DNA of 64,000 nt from Gammaproteobacteria bacterium (GCA_006218035.1 VBWC01000016.1:60314-124313), one strand, 5' to 3'. Shown: positions 9,259 to 21,902, counted from the stretch's first letter. Numbers and translations: made by a program. The notes: a model not told the origin generated them from the sequence alone.

Positions 9259-11499
9259 CTAGAACTTGTATTCCCCCGACAGGATCAGCCGGCGGCCGAG
9301 CCCCGGCACGGCGAAACCGCCGTTGTCGTACAGGGAATCGTAGTAAACCTTGTCGAACAGGTTCTGCGCATTCAACGCCACGGAATAGCGCTGCTGTTCA
9401 TAACTTACCATCGCATCCCAGCGGACATAGGACGGCAGCGTATTGGGATGGAACGCCGTATCACCCGGCAGCGTTGGCACCGCGCCAGCACCACTCGGGT
9501 TGTAGCCGTAGCGCTCACCTTTGGCTTCCGCGCCACCACCGACTTTCCAGCCGCCGACGACCTTGTAGGTGGTCCAGACGTTCGCCGTGTAGGGCGGCGT
9601 GTTGCGGGCGCGCTGACCCTGGTAGCCTGAATTCGCGACGGTGATCGCACCGGTAGTGGGGTTGACGTTCTCCGCCACTTCGAGAATCTCCGAATCCATC
9701 AGGGCCATACCGGCGAAGACCTCCCATCGATCCGTGACGCGGCCGGCGGCTTCCAGTTCCACGCCGTCGGTGCGACGCTTTTTGGTCAGAATGGCTGCCG
9801 TCGATTCGAGGTCGGTATTGCGTTCCCAGTCCTTGTCCGCGCGGTAGATCGCGGCGCGCAGCGCCAGGTCACCTTCGAACAGCAGCCACTTGGCGCCGAG
9901 TTCCAGCACCTGGCTGCGCTCCGGAGGCAACGGACTGGCCGTGAGCTGGTAGAGGTCCGCCGTCGGACTGAACGAGTCGCTCGTGCTGACGTAGTAGTGC
10001 GTCTCGTCCGCCGGGTGAAAGGACAGTGCAGCACGCGTACTCCATTCGCCGTATTTCAGGCGAGGTGAGGTGGCACTGGAGTAGTCAGCATCCATATAAT
10101 CGCGGCGTGCGCCGAGCGTCGCCTTCCACCGCGGAATGAACTCGACAGTGTCCTGCGCGTAAAGCCCATAGGAGCCGGAATCAAACTCAACCGGCGTGCC
10201 GGTCGAGTTGATGTGATACGGCAGGTAGAACGGCGGATTGCCTGCCGTCGTGCCACCCTCGTTCTGCAGGCTATGCCGGAAACTGTCTTCCTTGAAATAT
10301 TCCGCGCCGACGAGAAACTCGTGCTTCATGTCCCACGCCTGGAAGGCGTTGTTGTAATCCGTCTGCAGCGCTACCGTTTCGTAATCCATGGTGCGGGTCG
10401 GCCCGCCATTGGGCGCGCCATTGTTGCCGATGACAACGCCTTGCGCATTCGGCGCCTGGGTGGCGCTCGGGGTCCTGGCCCAATAGCTACGCTCATAGTC
10501 CGCAACGCGCAGTTGTGTGCGCCACGAGCTCATCGGCGAGAAGCGGTGGGTATAGGTGCCGGTAGTAATGTTGGTATCGCTCTCATCAAAATTGCGATAG
10601 GTACTCCAATACGTCTCCGGCGGGAAATTGGTATTCGGCGCGCGCGTATTCGTGTCGAAGCTGATGCCATTATCGGGCTTGTCGTCGGTGAGCGTCGTCA
10701 CGTGGCTGAACAGGTATTCGTTGTCGGTGTTGAGACCATGGCCGACACTCATTGCCACGCCATCGCGGTGGATCTCCGGCTCGTCGCCGGTCGCCGGGTT
10801 CGAACGCCAGCTGCCCTCGTCCCGCGTCATCAGGTTCACCCGTACCGCCGTCGTGCTGGCCAGCCGCTTGTTGAAGTCGCCGGTCAGCAGCCGGTAATCG
10901 TCGGTGCCGACACCGCCGCCGATCTCGTGACGATCGGCAAGGAACGGCATCTTGCTGACCTGGTTGATGACGCCGCCCGCCTGGCCGCGGCCGAACAGCA
11001 TCGCGGCCGCGCCGCGCAGCACATCCACCTGCTCCAGGTTGAACAGCTCGCGGTTGTATTGGGCGGTGTCGCGAATACCGTCGAGATACATATCGCCGAA
11101 GGTATAGAAGCCGCGCAGCATCATATTGTCGCCGGCGCGGCCGCCTTCGGCAGCGTTGAAGGTGAGGCCGGATACGTTGCGCATCGCCTCGCGCAGCGAG
11201 CTGGCCTTTTGTTCATCCATTAGCGTGCGCGTCACGGTCGTGACGGCCTGCGGTACATCATGGGGGTCCTGCAAGGTCTTGCCGACGCGCGTTGTGGTAG
11301 CGCGCAAACCGTCCCGGGGAGCGTCGGCATCGGCGTTGACCGTTACGGTTGGCAGCGTCGGTTCGTCAGTTGGCGCAGGCTCCTCGGCCGACGCGTTGAA
11401 AGTAAGTCCGGCCATCATCGCCGCGAGCGGCAATAGTCTGGCGGGTGGGCATGATAAAAATAGCGTGTTGTTCCGGTTGGACACCAAAGCAGCCTCCAT
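9259..11499 (-). CDS. TonB-dependent siderophore receptor (Fiu/PiuA-like)
   Basis: Outer-membrane ligand-gated channel of 746 residues. A signal peptide ends near ASA-EEP (about residue 38), followed by a probable TonB box (LPTVTVNA). The plug domain follows (about 70-190, with [24 protein letters not shown] and [19 protein letters not shown]). A 22-strand barrel ends in LSGEYKF with the required terminal Phe. The adjoining PKHD hydroxylase points to a catecholate-type siderophore of the Fiu/PiuA group, though the exact ligand cannot be read from sequence. hemP lies upstream and tonB-exbBD downstream. Confidence 0.92.
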   Translation of the reverse strand: MEAALVSNRNNTLFLSCPPARLLPLAAMMAGLTFNASAEEPAPTDEPTLPTVTVNADADAPRDGLRATTTRVGKTLQDPHDVPQAVTTVTRTLMDEQKASSLREAMRNVSGLTFNAAEGGRAGDNMMLRGFYTFGDMYLDGIRDTAQYNRELFNLEQVDVLRGAAAMLFGRGQAGGVINQVSKMPFLADRHEIGGGVGTDDYRLLTGDFNKRLASTTAVRVNLMTRDEGSWRSNPATGDEPEIHRDGVAMSVGHGLNTDNEYLFSHVTTLTDDKPDNGISFDTNTRAPNTNFPPETYWSTYRNFDESDTNITTGTYTHRFSPMSSWRTQLRVADYERSYWARTPSATQAPNAQGVVIGNNGAPNGGPTRTMDYETVALQTDYNNAFQAWDMKHEFLVGAEYFKEDSFRHSLQNEGGTTAGNPPFYLPYHINSTGTPVEFDSGSYGLYAQDTVEFIPRWKATLGARRDYMDADYSSATSPRLKYGEWSTRAALSFHPADETHYYVSTSDSFSPTADLYQLTASPLPPERSQVLELGAKWLLFEGDLALRAAIYRADKDWERNTDLESTAAILTKKRRTDGVELEAAGRVTDRWEVFAGMALMDSEILEVAENVNPTTGAITVANSGYQGQRARNTPPYTANVWTTYKVVGGWKVGGGAEAKGERYGYNPSGAGAVPTLPGDTAFHPNTLPSYVRWDAMVSYEQQRYSVALNAQNLFDKVYYDSLYDNGGFAVPGLGRRLILSGEYKF

Positions 11500-11582
11500 G
11501 TAAGTGGTTTGAAAAAAACATGGCTGGCTGCCGCGAATGCGCGTTCCTGGTGGCTGGCTCCTGTATGCGACGTGTTATCCGA

Positions 11583-11759
11583 TTACTTGGTCAGAATCAG
11601 TTTGTTCTCCCTGGTCTGGCGCAGTATGTACGTTTGCCCGGCATGCAGGATCACGACCTGCCCACCGCCGCGCAACAGCTCGGAACTCTCGATCACCGGC
11701 AGCGGGGAAGGCCTCGTTTCCACGATCTTCATCGTGGGGACAGGGAAAGAACCGTGCAT
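11583..11759 (-). CDS. hemP: Hemin uptake protein HemP family
   Basis: A small protein whose C-terminal 40 residues match HemP/HmuP: VIESSELLRGGGQVVILHAG, then TYILRQTRENKLILTK. It is found next to iron or haem uptake genes and has been implicated in regulating them; the biochemical role is unclear. I placed the start at ATG 11759 (58 residues), close to the family's usual size. GTG 11840 and ATG 11732 are in-frame alternatives and no start has a good ribosome-binding site. It is the first gene of the iron operon, 83 bases before the receptor. Confidence 0.82.
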   Translation of the reverse strand: MHGSFPVPTMKIVETRPSPLPVIESSELLRGGGQVVILHAGQTYILRQTRENKLILTK

Positions 11760-11840
11760 CGCGCGCCCTACCGTCGTACTCGCGGCGACGCGACGCGCCA
11801 TAGGTATGCGATGAACATCTCCGTCTCCCTGACCTTGCAC

Positions 11841-12163
11841 AATCCCACGAACGTATCGTCCTGTCGCTGTCCAGAACTATGAACGCGGATGACAATACTT
11901 CTTATTTAGATTTATTGCAACGGCATTTTACTTGGTCAGTGTCGCCGATCAAGCACCTGTTTGCCAAACGTTGCGGGCGGTTCATCGTAGCGTGTCATGC
12001 GCTTACTGCGAGGCGCAGGTTTATCCACGTTGCGGCGAGGAAGACAAGCAGCGCGAAATCTTCTCACGTGCCTGCGAATCACCGTGTCGGATGTAACGTT
12101 CCATTGTGGCAGGTGCGTTATCTGCAACGAAGCAAAGACCAACGAACCCGGGATGTCCCGAAG
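11841..12163. other. Non-coding region upstream of hemP
   Basis: About 320 bases with no believable gene. The AT-rich part at 11885-11935 carries the putative hemP promoter and operator. The remainder up to the terminator at 12164 shows nothing recognisable. Confidence 0.5.
11888..11920 (-). promoter_or_regulatory. Putative promoter and Fur-like site of the iron operon
   Basis: Read on the minus strand, TTGCAA (11920-11915) is followed after 17 bases by TATTGT (11897-11892). The 19 bases at 11888-11906 overlap the -10 and match the Fur consensus GATAATGATAATCATTATC at about 11 of 19 positions, which is marginal. The context (hemP, siderophore receptor, tonB) is what makes Fur control likely. 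Confidence 0.45.
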
Positions 12164-12204
12164 CACCCACAAAAAACCCGCCATCGGCGGGTTTTTTGTG
12201 GGTG
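12164..12204. terminator. Symmetric bidirectional rho-independent terminator
   Basis: A near-perfect palindrome: CACCCACAAAAAACCCGCC and its complement around ATC. The GC stem is flanked by A6 on one side and T6 on the other, so it gives a terminator on both strands. On the minus strand it ends the desaturase transcript 18 bases after its stop codon. The stem core is the same as in the terminator after rpmG. Confidence 0.85.
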
Positions 12205-12221
12205 GGTCGGAAGGTCGCGGC

Positions 12222-13427
12222 CTAGATCATAACCGGCCGTAGCGAGTAACCGCGCAGCGCCCGCGCAAAGTCTTCCAGCGCCTGAATACCGGTTTCCTCG
12301 GCCTCGCGGCACCACTCCTGCAACGCATGCAGCAACTGGTCCTGGGTTGCCGCGGAGCGTTTGCCAATATCCTGCAAGGTCTGCTTGAAGCGGTACACGG
12401 TCTTGAGCGTCTGACTGCGGCTTAATACCGAATTCAGGCGCAGACGGGCGTGCTCGTCCATCAGGCTTTCCTCGCGCACCAGCAACCGGCGTGCGCGCTT
12501 GAGCATGTTGCGGTAGGACTTGTCGGCCACGCGCAACTCGTCGCGGTGCACGTGCTTCAGCACGTCACGGCAATAATGCGACATGATCTGGAACCGGTTC
12601 GACACCACCGCCTTCAGCGTGTCCATGTCGACCGCGCCCTTGTGCGGATCGACCACCATCTCGGGGGGCAGCTTCTTGACCGTGGCGAGACCCAGCGCCG
12701 CCAGCATACGGACATACATCCAGCCGATATCGAACTCCCACGATTTCGACGACAGCTTGGCCGAACCGGCGTAGGTATGGTGATTGTTGTGCAGTTCCTC
12801 GCCACCGACCAGGATGCCCCACGGCACGATATTGGTCGCCGCGTCCGGCACTTCGTAATTGCGGTAGCCCCAGTAGTGGCCAATGCCATTGATCACGCCG
12901 GCGGCGAAAAAAGGAATCCACAGCATCTGGACCGCCCAGACCGTCAGGCCGCCGACGCCGAACAGCAACAGATCGACGATCAGCATCAGGCTGATACCGG
13001 AGTTAATGGACCGGGCATAGACGTGGCGTTCCAGCCAGTCGTCCGGCGTGCCGTGACCATACTCCTGCACGATCCCGGGGATATTGCAGGCCCGGTTATA
13101 GAGCTCGGCGCCCCGCCACAGCACCTCGTTGATGCCCCTGACCTGCGGGCTGTGCGGGTCTTCCTCGGTTTCGCATTTCGCGTGATGCTTGCGATGGATC
13201 GCCACCCATTCCCCGGTACGCATGCCGGTCGTCAGCCACAGCCAGAAACGACAGAAGTGACTGACCAGCGGGTGCAGTTCCAGCGCCCGGTGCGCCTGGT
13301 GACGATGCAGATAGATCGTCACGCTGGCGATGGTGATGTGCGTCAGTATCAGCGCCGCCACGACGTAACCCCACACCGGCAGATCCAGCAAACCCTGGCT
13401 TAAGAAATTCAAAGACGCGTCAATCAT
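12222..13427 (-). CDS. Membrane fatty acid desaturase (delta-9 acyl desaturase type)
   Basis: Inserts a double bond into acyl chains of membrane lipids using a di-iron centre. The three histidine boxes are intact: HRHQAH (41-46), HRKHH (78-82) and HNNHH (213-217). Hydrophobic segments lie at about 20-40, 60-75, 145-165 and 165-185, as in the DesA/OLE1 group. I chose ATG at 13427 (MIDASLNFLSQGLLDLPVWG), giving 401 residues. An upstream in-frame start at 13499 adds a non-conserved tail. The C-terminal 100 residues, rich in basic and charged helices, exceed the minimal enzyme. Substrate (acyl-CoA or phospholipid) is not decidable from sequence. Confidence 0.9.
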   Translation of the reverse strand: MIDASLNFLSQGLLDLPVWGYVVAALILTHITIASVTIYLHRHQAHRALELHPLVSHFCRFWLWLTTGMRTGEWVAIHRKHHAKCETEEDPHSPQVRGINEVLWRGAELYNRACNIPGIVQEYGHGTPDDWLERHVYARSINSGISLMLIVDLLLFGVGGLTVWAVQMLWIPFFAAGVINGIGHYWGYRNYEVPDAATNIVPWGILVGGEELHNNHHTYAGSAKLSSKSWEFDIGWMYVRMLAALGLATVKKLPPEMVVDPHKGAVDMDTLKAVVSNRFQIMSHYCRDVLKHVHRDELRVADKSYRNMLKRARRLLVREESLMDEHARLRLNSVLSRSQTLKTVYRFKQTLQDIGKRSAATQDQLLHALQEWCREAEETGIQALEDFARALRGYSLRPVMI

Positions 13428-13552
13428 TCGTACAAGAGCCTCCCATTGACCGTGCGAAATGCAGAATACAGATCGGATTCTAGCAGCGGCTACCGGCACA
13501 TGTCATCGGTCGGCCGATAACAGACTAATTTACTACGATAATTGCGGATGCG

Positions 13553-14773
13553 TCAGGTACGGTACTCGGCGTTGATGCGCACGTACTCGTCGGACAGGTC
13601 GCAGGTCCAGACCCGGGTGCGGCCGGTACCGCGGCCGAGATCGATCTGGATGACGATTTCCGGCTGTTGCAGCACGTGGCGGCCGGCCTGTTCGGTATAG
13701 CTGGGCGCGCGCGCGCCGTTGAGAACGATGTCGACATCGTTAAACCGGATCGCCACCTTGTCGATGTCGAGATCCGTCACGCCGGCGCGACCGACCGCCG
13801 CGAGTACCCGGCCCCAGTTCGGATCGCAGGCAAAAAACGCCGTCTTGACCAGCGGCGACAGCGCCACGGCATCGGCCACGCGGCGGCATTCCTCGCCGTC
13901 CCGGCCATTGTGCACATCGACCGTGATGAACTTCGTGGCGCCTTCGCCATCGCGGATGATCGCCTGCGCCAGCGTCGTACATACCTCAAGCACGGCGTCA
14001 TAGACCCGCCGGTAGGCGCTGCTGTTGCGGGTGTCGATCACCGGGTGGCCGCTGGCGCCGGAGGCGATCAACACGCACGCGTCATTGGTCGAGGTGTCGC
14101 CGTCGATGGTGATGCTATTGAACGTCGCCGCCACGGCATCGCTCAACATCCGGCGCAACGGCCCCGGCTCCAGCGCAGCATCGGTCGCGATAAAGGCGAG
14201 CATCGTCGCCATGTCGGGATGGATCATGCCGGCGCCCTTGGCGATACCGGTCACCGTGACGCGGTGACCATCAAGATCGAACTGGCGCGACGCGCCCTTG
14301 GGCACGGTATCCGTCGTCATGATCGCGTGTGCGGCGACTGACCAGCCGTCCCCGGACAGATTGCCGTAGGCCGCCGGCAACGCCGCGGTGATCTTGTCGA
14401 CGGGCAGCGGTTCGCCGATCACGCCGGTCGAAAACGGCAGTACCTGTTCGAGGCGGGCATTGCTCAGTTCGGCAACCGCCCGGCAGGTGGCGCGCGCATC
14501 GTCGATGCCACGCTTGCCGGTACCGGCGTTCGCGTTGCCGCTGTTCACCAGCAGGTAACGCGGCGCGGACGATTCCAGATGCCGGCGCGCCACGATCACC
14601 GGCGCAGCGCAAAACGCATTGCGCGTAAAGGTCGCGTCGGTGATCGCGCCGGGGACGATTTCGATCAGTAACAGGTCGTCGCGATCGCGCTTTTTAATAC
14701 CGGCCGCCGCGGTACCCAGACGCACGCCGCCCACGGCATGCATTAACGGCAGACCTGTCAGTCCAACGGCCAT
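13553..14773 (-). CDS. argJ: Bifunctional ornithine acetyltransferase/N-acetylglutamate synthase ArgJ
   Basis: Transfers acetyl from N-acetylornithine to glutamate, and can make N-acetylglutamate from acetyl-CoA, closing the cyclic arginine pathway. The 406-residue precursor self-cleaves at the AT-ML motif; the new N-terminal nucleophile is Thr190 in IHPDMATMLAFIATDA. Other conserved stretches are VNSGNANAGTG and STGVIGEPLPV near residues 76-85 and 115-125. It lies downstream of secA, an order also seen in pseudomonads, and is separated from it by a 199-base gap that contains a repeat element. Confidence 0.97.
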   Translation of the reverse strand: MAVGLTGLPLMHAVGGVRLGTAAAGIKKRDRDDLLLIEIVPGAITDATFTRNAFCAAPVIVARRHLESSAPRYLLVNSGNANAGTGKRGIDDARATCRAVAELSNARLEQVLPFSTGVIGEPLPVDKITAALPAAYGNLSGDGWSVAAHAIMTTDTVPKGASRQFDLDGHRVTVTGIAKGAGMIHPDMATMLAFIATDAALEPGPLRRMLSDAVAATFNSITIDGDTSTNDACVLIASGASGHPVIDTRNSSAYRRVYDAVLEVCTTLAQAIIRDGEGATKFITVDVHNGRDGEECRRVADAVALSPLVKTAFFACDPNWGRVLAAVGRAGVTDLDIDKVAIRFNDVDIVLNGARAPSYTEQAGRHVLQQPEIVIQIDLGRGTGRTRVWTCDLSDEYVRINAEYRT

Positions 14774-14807
14774 TGCATTATCTCTACCCGGTGCAAATAC
14801 AGGGATC

Positions 14808-14935
14808 CCTGATCAATTACAAATTTATCATTTCGACCGAAGGGAGAAATCTACTTACCGTCATTGAAGTGATGCAACACTCTATAGATCACGGATTTCT
14901 CGCTACGCTCGAAATGACAATTAATCAGGGCACCA
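14808..14935. repeat. MITE-like inverted repeat between argJ and secA
   Basis: Two inverted copies of a unit resembling TCATTTCGANCGNAGNGAGA (14828-14851 and, inverted, 14892-14918) are bordered by CCCTGATCAATT on the left and AATTAATCAGGG on the right. The whole is therefore an imperfect palindrome of about 125 bases, more AT-rich than its surroundings. It codes for nothing visible. TCATTTCGAGCG-type repeats are dispersed in many bacterial genomes. Confidence 0.65.
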
Positions 14936-14972
14936 TGCTATAGATTAATAATCAAAGAAAAACGGAATCGCG

Positions 14973-17687
<2,715 letters not shown>

Positions 17688-17714
17688 TCGCCAAAGGGCA
17701 CAAGGGCCACACGG

Positions 17715-17743
17715 TTGTAAACTCGAAGCGGGTATTCTATAAC
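17715..17743 (+). promoter_or_regulatory. Probable promoter of dciA
   Basis: TTGTAA (17715-17720), a 17-base spacer and TATAAC (17738-17743) on the plus strand. On the opposite strand TATAGAAT occupies nearly the same bases, so a divergent secA promoter may overlap it. Confidence 0.5.
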
Positions 17744-17779
17744 ATTGATAGTGAAAACGGTTGACCGAAAATCATCGCA

Positions 17780-18280
17780 GTGGCTGCCCGTACAAATGGC
17801 GCGCCGCGGATCGCATCAATGAAGCAATATCCTGCCAAAACCATTAACCAGTTACTATCAGGCGACTCGGGCAACCTGCGGTTGCTCGTCGAGCGCGCCC
17901 GGATGTTGCAGCATCTGACGACGGTGCTGCGCCAGCATCTGCCGCTCGCCATGCGCGACCATTGTTCGGTCAGCGCCGTCGACAAACACACGCTGAGCGT
18001 TTGCGCCGACTCCGCCGCCTGGGCCAGCAAATTGCGTTTCCACGCGCCAACACTGGTACCGCGGCTGTGCGAAACACCGGCATTGTGCGACCTGCAGCAG
18101 ATCCGCGTGAAGGTGGCGCCGGCGGTCACCGCCGCGACCAGCCCGCCGGTCGCACGCCACCTGGTCATGTCGGCCTCGGGCGCGCAGGCCATTGACGGCT
18201 GCGCGCAGGCAATCCGCGATCCCGCGCTGAAAACAGCGTTACAGCGGCTGGCAACCCGCGCGCGGCAACGCGGCCGGTAG
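17780..18280 (+). CDS. dciA: DUF721/DciA family protein, probable replicative helicase loader
   Basis: A 166-residue protein with the DUF721 domain: KTINQLLSGDSGNLRLLVER, RARMLQHLTTVLRQHLP, SVSAVDKHTLSVCADSAAW, ASKLRFHAPTLVPRL. DciA operates with DnaB at the replication origin in bacteria lacking DnaC. The position between lpxC and secA matches the pseudomonad location of this gene. The listed start is GTG 17780; ATG 17819 (MKQYPAKTINQLL) is an equally plausible start and would give 153 residues. A probable promoter lies just upstream. Confidence 0.85.
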   Translation: MAARTNGAPRIASMKQYPAKTINQLLSGDSGNLRLLVERARMLQHLTTVLRQHLPLAMRDHCSVSAVDKHTLSVCADSAAWASKLRFHAPTLVPRLCETPALCDLQQIRVKVAPAVTAATSPPVARHLVMSASGAQAIDGCAQAIRDPALKTALQRLATRARQRGR

Positions 18281-18353
18281 CCGACCGGGACAAACTGAGC
18301 GGGGGATCGTGTCAGAGCGGACGTCTGTCGTCCGGATACGGCGCAGCGCGGTA

Positions 18354-19265
18354 TCAGGCAACCGGAATCGGCTGCAAGTAGGAAATCGGCGCGTTTTCGC
18401 TGTTTTCAAACGTCACCAGTTCCCAGGCATCCTCGTTCGCGAGCAGCGCCCGCAACAGCTTGTTGTTCTGCGCATGCCCCGACTTGTACGCGCTGAACGC
18501 ACCGATCAGGCTGTGCCCCAGCAGGTAAAGATCGCCGATCGCGTCCAGCACCTTGTGCTTGACGAATTCGTCCTCGTAACGCAACCCGTCCTCGTTGAGG
18601 ATACGGTAATCGTCGACGACGACCGCGTTATCGAGACTGCCGCCGAGCACCAGATTGCCGGCACGCAGCGTTTCCAGGTCGCGCATGAAACCAAAGGTGC
18701 GCGCCCGGCTGACTTCCTTGACGAACGACGTCGTCGAGAAATCCACCGTCGCGGTCTGACCGCGGTCCTTGAACGCCGGATGATCGAAATCGATGGTGAA
18801 CGACACCTTAAAACCATCGAGCGGATCAAAACGCACCCATTTGCCGTCTTCCTCGACCTTCACCGTGCGTTTGATGCGGATGAAACGCTTCGGCGCGTTC
18901 TGTTCCTCGATACCGGCTGACTGAATCAGGAAGACGAACGGTCCCGCACTGCCGTCCATGATCGGCACTTCGGCCGCGCTCAGATCGATATAGGCGTTGT
19001 CGATACCCAGCCCCGCCAGCGCGGACAACAGATGCTCGACCGTCGAGATACGCACATCACCGCTCGTCAGTGTCGTCGACAAACGGGTATCGCCGACATT
19101 GTCCGGATGCGCGGCGATCGCGACGACGGGGTCGAGGTCGACGCGCCGGAAGATAATGCCGGTATCCACCGCCGCGGGCCGCAGCGTCAGATAGACCTTC
19201 TCGCCGGTATGCAGTCCGACACCGGTGGCGCGTATTACGTTCTTCAGCGTGCGTTGTCTAATCAT
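18354..19265 (-). CDS. lpxC: UDP-3-O-acyl-N-acetylglucosamine deacetylase LpxC
   Basis: Zinc-dependent deacetylase catalysing the committed step of lipid A synthesis. It has 303 residues from ATG 19265 ([20 protein letters not shown]), the standard length. An upstream in-frame ATG at 19346 gives a non-conserved extension. Zinc ligands are in [17 protein letters not shown] and in [19 protein letters not shown]; the catalytic His is in [20 protein letters not shown]. The gene follows ftsZ by 159 bases, the usual end of the extended dcw cluster. Confidence 0.97.
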   Translation of the reverse strand: MIRQRTLKNVIRATGVGLHTGEKVYLTLRPAAVDTGIIFRRVDLDPVVAIAAHPDNVGDTRLSTTLTSGDVRISTVEHLLSALAGLGIDNAYIDLSAAEVPIMDGSAGPFVFLIQSAGIEEQNAPKRFIRIKRTVKVEEDGKWVRFDPLDGFKVSFTIDFDHPAFKDRGQTATVDFSTTSFVKEVSRARTFGFMRDLETLRAGNLVLGGSLDNAVVVDDYRILNEDGLRYEDEFVKHKVLDAIGDLYLLGHSLIGAFSAYKSGHAQNNKLLRALLANEDAWELVTFENSENAPISYLQPIPVA

Positions 19266-19424
19266 GTCGATTGGCTCATGTTCGACGCCAAGCACCCGGG
19301 CCGTAGCGATTTGGTGAGATGCTAAAAAAGCGCGACATCGTATCACGTTATCGCCCCCTTGCCTACCGCATCGCCCCCCGCCCGGGGGTCGTCGTCGATG
19401 ACCGCCCGGACCGGACGCCGCCGC

Positions 19425-20576
19425 TCAATCGGCCTGACGGCGCAAAAACGCCGGCACATCCAGGTATTCCAGATTGCTGTCGTCCAGCCCGGCACGGCGA
19501 TCCGTTGCCGCCTGATTGCGCATGACCGTCGGACGCTCCAGGTCCCGGTAATCGAGCTCGCCGCCGTTGGCTTCCTTGATGACCAGGCGCATCGGCTTGT
19601 CTTCCTGGGCGCGCCGCGGCTGACCGAGGCCGGTCGCGACCACCGTCACCCGCAGCTCGTCGCCCATTTCGGGATCGATGACCGTACCGACCACGACGGT
19701 CGCGTCCTCGGAGGCGAATTCCTTGATGGTATTGCCGACCTCCTCAAACTCGCCGATGGCCAGACCCAGACCGGCGGTGACGTTGACCAGGATGCCGCGC
19801 GCGCCGGTGAGGTTGATGTCCTCCAGCAACGGGCTTGCGATCGCCGCCTCGGCCGCCTCGCGCGCGCGGTGCTCGGGATGGGAGCTGCGGCCGGAGCCCA
19901 TCATGGCCATGCCCATTTCCGACATCACGGTACGCACGTCGGCGAAGTCGACATTGATCAGGCCCGGACGGGTGATCAGCTCGGCGATACCCTGCACCGC
20001 GCCGAACAACACATTGTTGGCCGCCTTGAACGCATCGAGCAGCGTCACGTTCTTGCCGAGCACCGACAGCAGCTTCTCGTTCGGAATCGTGATCAGGGAG
20101 TCAACATACTGTGTCAGCTCCTTGATGCCGTCGAGGGCGATCTGGTTGCGCTTCTTGCCTTCGAACGGAAACGGCTTGGTCACGACAGCGACGGTCAGGA
20201 TGCCGAGTTCCCTGGCGATCTGCGCCACCACCGGCGCGCCGCCGGTGCCGGTGCCGCCACCCATGCCGGCGGTGATGAAGATCATGTCGGCGCCTTCCAC
20301 CACTTCGGCGATCCGGTCACGGTCCTCCATCGCCGCCTGCCGGCCGACCGCCGGATCGGACCCGGCCCCCAGACCCTTGGTAATGCTGCCGCCGAGCTGC
20401 AGCACGGTGCGCGCCGATGAGTTCTTCAGCGCCTGGGCATCGGTGTTGATGCAAATGAAATCGACACCATCGATATTGGCCGACACCATATGCTCCACGG
20501 CGTTGCCACCGCCGCCGCCGATACCGATGACCTTGATGACTGCATTCTGACTGTAAGCGTCAAGTAGTTCGAACAT
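19425..20576 (-). CDS. ftsZ: Cell division protein FtsZ
   Basis: Tubulin-like GTPase that assembles the Z ring. It has 383 residues with the tubulin signature GGGTGTG (106-112), the T7 loop region NVDFADVRTVMSEMG, and the C-terminal peptide LDVPAFLRRQAD, which binds FtsA and ZipA and is almost identical to the gammaproteobacterial consensus. The linker (about 320-370) is short. It is the last dcw gene before lpxC and lies 70 bases after ftsA, where a separate promoter is common. Confidence 0.99.
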   Translation of the reverse strand: MFELLDAYSQNAVIKVIGIGGGGGNAVEHMVSANIDGVDFICINTDAQALKNSSARTVLQLGGSITKGLGAGSDPAVGRQAAMEDRDRIAEVVEGADMIFITAGMGGGTGTGGAPVVAQIARELGILTVAVVTKPFPFEGKKRNQIALDGIKELTQYVDSLITIPNEKLLSVLGKNVTLLDAFKAANNVLFGAVQGIAELITRPGLINVDFADVRTVMSEMGMAMMGSGRSSHPEHRAREAAEAAIASPLLEDINLTGARGILVNVTAGLGLAIGEFEEVGNTIKEFASEDATVVVGTVIDPEMGDELRVTVVATGLGQPRRAQEDKPMRLVIKEANGGELDYRDLERPTVMRNQAATDRRAGLDDSNLEYLDVPAFLRRQAD

Positions 20577-20646
20577 GTTGGTTTCCCCTCGTTTCCTTGT
20601 TTATAAAAAAGACCTTGTATATTTCCTTAACCTGCCCGACCAACCT

Positions 20647-21882
20647 TCAATAATTACCCTGAAACCAGCTGCGCATTCTTTCCCAGACACCTTTTATTCC
20701 GTTGAACTTCGCCTCCTGCACATGACCGTGACGGCGCTGCTGATGGCCGAACAACAGCAGTCCGACACCGGTCGCGTATATCGGATTGCGCACCACGTCG
20801 ACCAGGCCGGTGACATACTGCGGCACGCCGAGACGCACCGGCATATGAAAGATCTCCTCGGCCAGCTCGATGACGCCGTCCATCTTCGAGCTGCCGCCGG
20901 TCAGCACGATGCCTGCCGCGACCAGGTCCTCGAAACCGCTGCGGCGCAGCTCAACCTGGATCAGCGTCAGCAGTTCCTCGTAGCGCGGCTCGACGACCTC
21001 GGCCAGCGTCTGGCGCGACAGCCGCCGCGCCGGCCGGTCGCCGACGCTGGGCACCTCGATGGTTTCGTCGGCCGTCGCCAGCTGCGTCAGCGCGCAGGCA
21101 TATTTGATCTTGATGTCCTCGGCGTGTGCCGTCGGCGTGCGCAATGCAACGGCGATGTCGTTGGTCACCTGGTCGCCGGCGATCGGGATCACCGCGGTAT
21201 GGCGTATCGAACCCTCGCTGAACACGGCGATGTCGGTCGTGCCGCCGCCGATGTCGACGAGACACACCCCGAGTTCCTTTTCATCCTCGGTCAGCACCGA
21301 ATGGCTCGACGCGAGCTGTTCGAGAATGATGTCGTCGACCTCCAGCCCGCAACGGCGCACGCACTTGATGATGTTCTGCGCGGCGCTGACGGCGCCGGTG
21401 ACCAGATGCACCTTGGCCTCGAGCCTCACGCCGGACATGCCGATCGGCTCGCGTATCCCTTCCTGGTTATCGATGATGAATTCCTGCGGCAACACATGCA
21501 GGATCTTCTGGTCGGCCGGCACCGCGACCGCGCGCGCCGCGTCGATCACCCGGTCGATATCGCCCTGCGTTACCTCCTTGTCGCGAATCGCGACGATGCC
21601 GTGCGAATTCAGGCTGCGGATATGGCTGCCGGCGATACCGGCGTAGACCGAGTGGATCTGGCAGCCGGCCATTAACTCCGCCTCCTCGATGGCGCGCTGG
21701 ATTGATTGCACGGTCGACTCGATGTTGATGACGACGCCGCGCTTTAACCCGCGCGACGGATGCGAGCCGATGCCGATCACCTCGATCGCGCCCTCACGCG
21801 TTACCTCGCAGACGATCGCCACTACCTTGGAGGTGCCGATGTCCAGCCCGACGATCATTTCTTTTTCCGGTTTCTTTGCCAT
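20647..21882 (-). CDS. ftsA: Cell division protein FtsA
   Basis: Actin-like ATPase that tethers FtsZ to the membrane. It has 411 residues, with the phosphate-binding VGLDIGTSKVVAIV near the N-terminus, a second loop VCLVDIGGGTTDIAVF, and ATGVGLLLFG near the C-terminus. The end GVWERMRSWFQGNY is the amphipathic membrane-targeting helix. Compared with FtsQ upstream the spacing is 20 bases. All domains appear complete. Confidence 0.98.
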   Translation of the reverse strand: MAKKPEKEMIVGLDIGTSKVVAIVCEVTREGAIEVIGIGSHPSRGLKRGVVINIESTVQSIQRAIEEAELMAGCQIHSVYAGIAGSHIRSLNSHGIVAIRDKEVTQGDIDRVIDAARAVAVPADQKILHVLPQEFIIDNQEGIREPIGMSGVRLEAKVHLVTGAVSAAQNIIKCVRRCGLEVDDIILEQLASSHSVLTEDEKELGVCLVDIGGGTTDIAVFSEGSIRHTAVIPIAGDQVTNDIAVALRTPTAHAEDIKIKYACALTQLATADETIEVPSVGDRPARRLSRQTLAEVVEPRYEELLTLIQVELRRSGFEDLVAAGIVLTGGSSKMDGVIELAEEIFHMPVRLGVPQYVTGLVDVVRNPIYATGVGLLLFGHQQRRHGHVQEAKFNGIKGVWERMRSWFQGNY

Positions 21883-21902
21883 CGATCACTTCAACCTTTC
21901 AT

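Noticed and set aside
19372..19392. GC palindrome CCCCCG-CCCGGGGG between ftsZ and lpxC as a terminator
   Set aside because: No U-tract follows on either strand, and lpxC is likely co-expressed with or close behind ftsZ.
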